From Verrucomicrobiota bacterium (GTDB taxonomy: Bacteria > Verrucomicrobiota > Verrucomicrobiia > Chthoniobacterales > JAFAMB01): DNA of 11,011 nucleotides. Shown here piece after piece: positions 7,141-11,011 of this stretch; the first letter of the stretch is position 1; every line of letters starts with the position of its first letter. The stretch spans positions 1 to 11,011 of the forward strand of contig JAFAJU010000288.1 of the NCBI GenBank assembly GCA_019236035.1, written 5' to 3'. The translations under genes were made by a program, and so were the position numbers. The notes beneath the pieces were generated by a model. That model was not told the origin of the DNA. It did not search any database and worked only from the letters and a program-made list of their open reading frames with translations.

Positions 7141-8142
7141 ATGAAAAACCCGAAACGAACAATCGGCTTTCTGGTAGTGCAGCCCTTTGAGCTACTTGAT
7201 TTGGCAGGGCCGATCGCGGTCTTTTCCAACGCAAATGCCGTCGAAGAAAACCGATGCCTCTACGAGATCAAGCTCATTTCAGCGGAGAAAGGCCGCTATC
7301 TGACAAGTGCCGATGGAAGTTCGATGGGGCCAGCGACACACTACACCAAATTTGAGGATCACTTAGACACGCTCTTGGTCATAGCCGGAACGGGTGCTTT
7401 AAAGCCAGTCACGCCTTCGCTCTGCGCATGGTTAGGTCAACGGGCGAAGCGAGTCCGCCGAATCGGATCAGTCTGTGTCGGCGCTTTCATCCTTGCTGGA
7501 GCAGGGCTTCTTAAGAACCATCGTGCGGTCACGCACTGGCTGTACTGTTCAGAGCTATCGCGGCGCTACCCGGACCTGAAGGTCGAAATGAATCCGATTT
7601 TTATCAAAGAGGGGAACGTCTATACCAGCGCTGGCGTCAGCGCGGGAATTGACCTCTCCCTGGCTCTGATCGAAGAAGATCGAGGCTTCAAGGCCGCAAA
7701 CTCGGTTGCCCGCCGATTGGTGCTCTTTATGCGACGCGGTGGAGACCAAGCTCAATACAGCACGCTGTTGCGTGAGCAGGAGAAAGTGTCGGAGCCTGGA
7801 TTTAGAAATCTGCCAGCTTGGGCTATGGCCAATCTTCATCAGAAGCTCGATGTCGAGACGCTCGCTAGATTCACGTCGATGAGTCCTAGAACCTTTGTTC
7901 GTCGCTTTCGAAAGCAATTCAACACGAGCCCTGCGCTTTGGATTAGATCCTTACGCGTCGAAGCGGCTCGTGACCGCCTCGAGTCAACTTCTGAAGGGCT
8001 AAAGCAAATTGCGGCCTCAACGGGCTTTCGAGATGAACTAAATCTGCGAAGGGCTTTTGCGGCTCATTTCGGGCTTTCGCCGCGCAACTACCGCCAACAG
8101 ATGCAGGGTAGAAGCCCCGCCAAGACGACCGTGGCATCTTGA
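7141..8142 (+). CDS. GlxA-like transcriptional regulator (DJ-1/PfpI domain plus AraC helix-turn-helix)
   Basis: A 333-residue protein of typical length for the GlxA/FtrA-like AraC subfamily. Residues 7-190 form a DJ-1/PfpI (class I glutamine amidotransferase-like) domain, starting with IGFLVVQPFELLDLAGPIAV. The nucleophile-elbow Cys112 lies in GSVCVGAFILAGAG, followed by THW at 131-133 and VYTSAGVSAGIDLSL at 160-174. Residues about 226-322 are a double AraC helix-turn-helix (LARFTSMSPRTFVRRFRKQF at 241-260, LKQIAASTGFRDELNLRRAF at 287-306, GLSPRNYRQQ at 311-320). In this family the first domain usually senses a ligand rather than acting as a peptidase; the ligand here is unknown. The ATG at 7141 has a pyrimidine-rich leader and no Shine-Dalgarno sequence, so the start is plausible but not proven. 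It is divergent from the efflux operon and convergent with the ABM gene, making either a possible target. Confidence 0.93.
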   Translation: MKNPKRTIGFLVVQPFELLDLAGPIAVFSNANAVEENRCLYEIKLISAEKGRYLTSADGSSMGPATHYTKFEDHLDTLLVIAGTGALKPVTPSLCAWLGQRAKRVRRIGSVCVGAFILAGAGLLKNHRAVTHWLYCSELSRRYPDLKVEMNPIFIKEGNVYTSAGVSAGIDLSLALIEEDRGFKAANSVARRLVLFMRRGGDQAQYSTLLREQEKVSEPGFRNLPAWAMANLHQKLDVETLARFTSMSPRTFVRRFRKQFNTSPALWIRSLRVEAARDRLESTSEGLKQIAASTGFRDELNLRRAFAAHFGLSPRNYRQQMQGRSPAKTTVAS

Positions 8143-8162
8143 ACGCGCTTACGCACGTTCAA
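8139..8162. terminator. Small inverted repeat between convergent genes, candidate terminator
   Basis: TTGAACG at 8139-8145 and CGTTCAA at 8156-8162 can form a 7-bp stem with a 10-base loop. It begins at the stop codon of the GlxA-like gene and lies 36 bases from the stop of the converging ABM gene. No T-run follows on either strand, so intrinsic termination would be weak. Confidence 0.35.
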
Positions 8163-8198
8163 ACCTCAAAAGACCAACTTCCGATGTGAGAGACTGAA

Positions 8199-8561
8199 TC
8201 AGCGAAATTTTGTGAAGTAGGTCGGGCCATACTGAGCCAGAACAGCTTTTGCAGCATCATTCGGCGCTCCGTAAACATTGAACCGCGTTGGGCTACAGGC
8301 CTGCATGAAGCGTTCGGAAAAGACACGGCCGAAATTTTCGGCGTGAGTAATCAAGCCCTCGGAATCGCGGTAACGCTCGTGGATGTGGCAGACGGTCTTG
8401 TCCGCACTCAAATAGTATTCGTAATCCAGGGTGCCAGGCTCTTCGTCCATTGTATCCATCAAGTCACGGGCAACAGAAAGAAAATCTTCCAGTTTACCTG
8501 GCTTAATTTCGACCTCGAGGCACCAAAAAGCCTCGTCCGGTTGGGTAGGTTTCTTGCTCAT
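8199..8561 (-). CDS. ABM-fold monooxygenase-like protein (putative quinol monooxygenase family)
   Basis: A 120-residue protein with the single-domain ferredoxin-like fold pattern of the antibiotic biosynthesis monooxygenase family. A first strand FWCLEVEIKPGK (12-23) leads into a helix with FLSVARDLMDTM. Then come the family-typical EPGTLDYEYY (41-50), the strand VCHIHERYRDSEGL (57-70) and HAENFGRVFSERF (73-85). Known relatives such as YgiN and ActVA-Orf6 oxidise quinols or polyketides without cofactor; others are dimeric proteins of unknown role. I chose the ATG at 8561. A TTG at 8576 would add five residues but is no better supported by a ribosome site. The C-terminal 20 residues extend past the minimal domain. 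It is upstream-isolated, separated by a repeat from the MDR gene on the same strand. Confidence 0.85.
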   Translation of the reverse strand: MSKKPTQPDEAFWCLEVEIKPGKLEDFLSVARDLMDTMDEEPGTLDYEYYLSADKTVCHIHERYRDSEGLITHAENFGRVFSERFMQACSPTRFNVYGAPNDAAKAVLAQYGPTYFTKFR

Positions 8562-8642
8562 GCGTATTTGTTCCAAAACTTAACTGGTCACGGTTGATCC
8601 GAAGTCGCCGGTTAGCCTTGAACCCAGATTCCGAAGAAGGAA

Positions 8643-8767
8643 AAATCCACAGATTTCGCGGATTACACAGATTCAGTAGGTTACCGAGTCGCGCCGTTGC
8701 GGATTACATCGAAATATCGGGAAAGTCGTCCATAACCCTCTGATAATCTGTATAATCTGTGGATCTT
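8643..8767 (-). repeat. Imperfect inverted repeat with CACAGATT units, terminator-like on the minus strand
   Basis: ATCCACAGATT at 8645-8655 is the exact inverse of AATCTGTGGAT at 8754-8764. Inside this, ACAGATT at 8667-8673 is the inverse of AATCTGT at 8745-8751. Each arm is itself a tandem of the unit: CACAGATT at 8648 and 8666, AATCTGT at 8745 and 8754. On the minus strand the structure lies 17 bases past the MDR gene stop, and the stem is followed by TTTTT (8641-8645), as expected of a terminator with a long loop. From memory, similar CACAGATTACACAGATT repeats are scattered between genes in Verrucomicrobia and some other phyla, so this may be one copy of a dispersed family. Confidence 0.7.
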
Positions 8768-8783
8768 AAATTTGGATATTGGG

Positions 8784-9761
8784 TTAAATTTTAGGCGTCA
8801 GAATGGCCTTGCCGCTGAATTTTTCCGCGACAGCGATGGCATCGGCGAATTGGTTGAAACTAAATTGACCTGCGACTGGGAAAAAGATGGCGCCGGATGC
8901 GGCCATTACCGCCAGCTCTTGGTACATTGCGGCGACCTTTTCAATGTTCGGGGTCCTGAAGTAGTTGAAGATCCACATTCCACGAATGGTCTGCTCGTGA
9001 AAAAGGAGTTGAGGACCTGAGGCGGTGAATGGCTTACCGCTCATGCCGCTCCAGATGACAAGTGTCCCGTATAAAGCGATGCAGTTGAGAAGATCCTGTG
9101 TAGCAGAATCACCCACTCCGTCCAATGCAAGCCGGATGGGTGCCTTGTCAGTTGCTTCGGCTACGCGTTTAGAAAGGTCTGGACCGTCAACCAGGACAAC
9201 ATCGCCACCGAGCGCTTTGATCTCATCGATCAATTCGGCGCGTCGCACAATGTTTACGGTCTTGATACCTCGTGCTTTCGCAATCGCGATCACGGCCCGG
9301 CCAACCGATGAGTTTGCCGCGTTCTGGAGTAACCACTCACCGGGCTTGAGTTGAACATACTCCGTTACCAACAAATAAGCCGTCGCCGGGTTGATCCCAA
9401 GCATTGCAAGCTGATTGACGTCTCCTTCCGGCAACGGGCGCAGGTAGGAGGCGGTCGTTTTGACTCGATCCACCCACGAAGGCACAAAAAGCGGGGTCAT
9501 CGTCCTGTCGCCTTCCTTGAGGTGTTTGACGCTGCGACCTTTCGCCGCCACTCGGCCCACGCCTTGGATACCCAAAATATGGGGCAAGGGAGGAAGATTG
9601 CCGTAGACGCCAGCAATCATATACAAGTCGCTTGGCTCGATCGGTGCCGCTTCGACATCGATGATGATCTCGTCTGGCCCTGGCGTCCCGACGTCCTGGA
9701 CGTCAATGAGTTTTACAACCTCGTGGGGTTTGCCGTAGCCGGTGAGTTGGATGCTCTTCAT
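8784..9761 (-). CDS. Zinc-independent MDR reductase resembling 2-enoyl thioester reductase (MECR/ETR type)
   Basis: A 325-residue medium-chain dehydrogenase/reductase of normal length. The N-terminal GroES-like domain carries EPSDLYMIAGVYGNLPPLP (42-60), which parallels NPSDINxIxGxYG of mitochondrial enoyl-thioester reductases. Tyr53 falls at the position of their catalytic tyrosine. The nucleotide-binding domain has INPATAYLLVTEYVQLKPGE (123-142) and QNAANSSVGRAVIAIAKARG (146-165), then VNIVRR (169-174), where arginines typically favour NADPH. The usual zinc ligands of alcohol dehydrogenases are absent. The likely reaction is NADPH-dependent reduction of an activated C=C bond; whether the substrate is an acyl thioester or a xenobiotic enone/quinone cannot be told. 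An AAGGA lies 7 bases before the ATG at 9761. It follows the SDR gene by 67 bases and may share its transcript. Confidence 0.88.
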   Translation of the reverse strand: MKSIQLTGYGKPHEVVKLIDVQDVGTPGPDEIIIDVEAAPIEPSDLYMIAGVYGNLPPLPHILGIQGVGRVAAKGRSVKHLKEGDRTMTPLFVPSWVDRVKTTASYLRPLPEGDVNQLAMLGINPATAYLLVTEYVQLKPGEWLLQNAANSSVGRAVIAIAKARGIKTVNIVRRAELIDEIKALGGDVVLVDGPDLSKRVAEATDKAPIRLALDGVGDSATQDLLNCIALYGTLVIWSGMSGKPFTASGPQLLFHEQTIRGMWIFNYFRTPNIEKVAAMYQELAVMAASGAIFFPVAGQFSFNQFADAIAVAEKFSGKAILTPKI

Positions 9762-9828
9762 GGGAAGTTCCTTCTTGGTTTGCGAGATTCTAAGCGGGAA
9801 GAGTTAGTCCCCTTCCCGCGTGATAGGT

Positions 9829-10548
9829 TTAGTGTCCTGCGGTGCGGCCTCCGTCGATATACGAGATCTCGCCCGTGACGAAGTCTGAATCCTCGAGATA
9901 GAGGACCGCTCGAACGACGTCGGATATCTCGCCGTACCGATTGAGCGGAGCGAACGATTTTTTCCCCTCGAGCGAGTCCGGCTCATGAAGCGGCGTTCTG
10001 ATGATGCCGAGCGACACCGCGTTGACGCGAATGTTTGCCGGGGCCAATTCCATCGCCAGGCCGCGGGTTGCGGCGACACAGGCGCCCTTCGAAAGGGAGG
10101 CAAGGACCGCGGGGACAGTGGTCAGAGCGTGTTCGACCAGGCTCGTGGTGACCTGGATAATGTGGCCGCTGCCCTGCTTTTTCATCGCCGGCACAGCGAC
10201 TTGGCTGGCGAAGAAAACACTATCGAGATTGGTCGCCATCACCCGCCGATAAAGTTCTTCGGAGATCTTCTCGATCGGGCCCGGGCGCCAGATACCCGCG
10301 TTGTTGATCAAAGTATCCACGCGCCCGAAGTCATTGATGGCGGTCTCGACGACTTTCCTGGCAATTGCCGGGTCACCAACATCTCCGGGGATTGTGATGT
10401 AATCAGGATCATTGGAGGGTTTGATCGTACGCGAATTTCCGACCACACGCCATCCACGTTCCCGGTAGGCTTTCACGAATCCTTCCCCCAATCCTTGTGA
10501 CGCTCCGGTGACGACAAGGACTTTACGTTCTTTGTTCTGTGTGCTCAT
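9829..10548 (-). CDS. SDR family protein lacking the catalytic tyrosine
   Basis: A 239-residue classical-type short-chain dehydrogenase/reductase. The cofactor motif TGASQGLG is at 14-21, NNAG at 82-85, and the C-terminal VTGEISYIDGGRTAGH (224-239) is typical of the family. The active-site region reads VTTSLVEHALTTVPAVLASL, then SKG (133-155). Lys154 is in place, but the residue four positions before it, normally Tyr, is Ala150, giving AxxxK instead of YxxxK. The codon is GCC, so this is not one base away from a Tyr codon. From memory, some SDR relatives read ALASLTKGGL at this point, so the change may define a subfamily. Activity by another residue, or a non-enzymatic role, is possible. The ATG at 10548 has only a weak purine-rich leader. 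It lies upstream of the MDR gene on the same strand. Confidence 0.88.
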   Translation of the reverse strand: MSTQNKERKVLVVTGASQGLGEGFVKAYRERGWRVVGNSRTIKPSNDPDYITIPGDVGDPAIARKVVETAINDFGRVDTLINNAGIWRPGPIEKISEELYRRVMATNLDSVFFASQVAVPAMKKQGSGHIIQVTTSLVEHALTTVPAVLASLSKGACVAATRGLAMELAPANIRVNAVSLGIIRTPLHEPDSLEGKKSFAPLNRYGEISDVVRAVLYLEDSDFVTGEISYIDGGRTAGH

Positions 10549-10743
10549 TAAACTTCACTTTCAATCGATTGACTTGTTTTTGTGTTTTGTTGCTGGGGGA
10601 GGTCACGTACGTTGGTAAACGCGCGCAATCGAATCTTCCTCCATCGACCTAGATTGGATCGATGAGACTGATGTGACTCCGTTACCGAAGACCGTGAAAG
10701 CGTTCGCTCCCTAGACGCCAGTAAGGAATCCGAAAACGGTAGT
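10549..10743. promoter_or_regulatory. Intergenic region upstream of the SDR gene
   Basis: A 195-base gap between the isochorismatase-like gene and the SDR gene, both minus strand. The part next to the SDR start is AT-rich and includes the palindrome CAATCGATTG (10562-10571), 13 bases from the ATG, with a half-match CAATCGA at 10626-10632. A promoter for the SDR-MDR pair is likely here, but I cannot place convincing -35 and -10 boxes. Confidence 0.3.
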
Positions 10744-11011
10744 CTACTTGGTGGCTACCGCTTTCATGCGCTTGACGGCTTCCTCGGTGGTCCAGACCGC
10801 GTTGGCCATGAAGCGGTAGTTGACCATCGCGGCCTCGTAGCCACTGCCCTCTTCATTTACACCCGCTGCGACAGCATCCCGCACCATCGCGACCTCGAAG
10901 CCTGCCTCGATGATGTCTCGCATGTGAGATTCTAGACAGACATTGGCGACAGGGCCGGCCATGATGACCTTCTGGACCTTGCGCATATGCAGTTGCTTGA
11001 TCACGTCATTC
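10744..11011 (-). CDS. Isochorismatase-like cysteine hydrolase, C-terminal part (5' end outside window)
   Basis: About 88 residues of an open frame that runs off the right edge. The GTG at 11004 is an internal valine codon rather than a start. The segment KVIMAGPVANVCLESHMRDI matches the nucleophile region of isochorismatase-like hydrolases, with the Cys of ANVC at the catalytic position. The tail AGFEVAMVRDAVAAG and AAMVNYRFMANAVWTTEEAV is typical of this superfamily. The N-terminal part, with the catalytic Asp and Lys, is not in view. Members hydrolyse isochorismate, nicotinamide or other amides, and many are unassigned; the presence of ESH rather than the more usual threonine-containing ending suggests one of the less characterised hydrolase groups. 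Its stop is followed by 195 bases before the SDR gene. Confidence 0.88.
   Translation of the reverse strand, partial: NDVIKQLHMRKVQKVIMAGPVANVCLESHMRDIIEAGFEVAMVRDAVAAGVNEEGSGYEAAMVNYRFMANAVWTTEEAVKRMKAVATK

Noticed and set aside
10562..10571. Palindrome CAATCGATTG near the SDR start as an operator
   Set aside because: A 10-base palindrome is expected several times by chance in 11 kb, and only a half-match is found nearby, so I do not claim a regulator site.
1..11011. Mobile element, CRISPR array, tRNA or other RNA gene, phage or toxin-antitoxin system
   Set aside because: I found no transposase, integrase, regularly spaced repeats, tRNA-like cloverleaf or paired small toxin-antitoxin genes on either strand. 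All larger frames belong to ordinary metabolic, transport or regulatory families.

Overview
The window is about 11 kb of moderately GC-rich bacterial DNA, almost fully coding, built from genes for chemical-stress defence: efflux pumps, redox enzymes, small detoxification enzymes and their regulators. The AcrB-type pump with its periplasmic adaptor requires a Gram-negative cell envelope. Gene content and the intergenic CACAGATT-type inverted repeat are compatible with a soil Verrucomicrobia- or Acidobacteria-like genome. That placement is from recall, no ribosomal or marker gene is present, and it is weakly held.

Layout. Positions 1-397 hold no convincing gene apart from a possible 3' end of an ORF at the left edge. 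Positions 6832 down to 398 form a tight minus-strand block read in the order periplasmic adaptor, RND pump, HxlR-family regulator, MFS exporter and a small eight-cysteine DUF1272 protein. The gaps are 31, 13, 23 and 20 bases, so this is very probably one operon. Just upstream of the adaptor (about 6910-7030, minus) lies the C-terminal remnant of a second HxlR-family gene. A plus-strand GlxA-like regulator (DJ-1/PfpI domain plus AraC helix-turn-helix, 7141-8142) is divergent from the operon.

The right half is all minus strand: an ABM-fold monooxygenase-like protein (8199-8561), an imperfect inverted repeat that looks like a terminator (8643-8767), a zinc-less MDR reductase resembling enoyl-thioester reductases (8784-9761), an SDR protein whose catalytic tyrosine position is alanine (9829-10548), and the C-terminal part of an isochorismatase-like hydrolase running off the right edge (10744-11011).

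How the genes may work together (inference). HxlR-type regulators often respond to quinones or other electrophiles through cysteines. The reductases, the ABM protein and the hydrolase could modify such compounds, while the RND and MFS pumps export them. The pump operon has no outer-membrane channel gene in this window, so a TolC-like protein must come from elsewhere. I see no phage, transposase, CRISPR or RNA gene, and no clearly new system. The points most worth a second look are the decayed HxlR copy, the SDR lacking its tyrosine, the composite RND/HxlR/MFS/DUF1272 operon and the inverted repeat.
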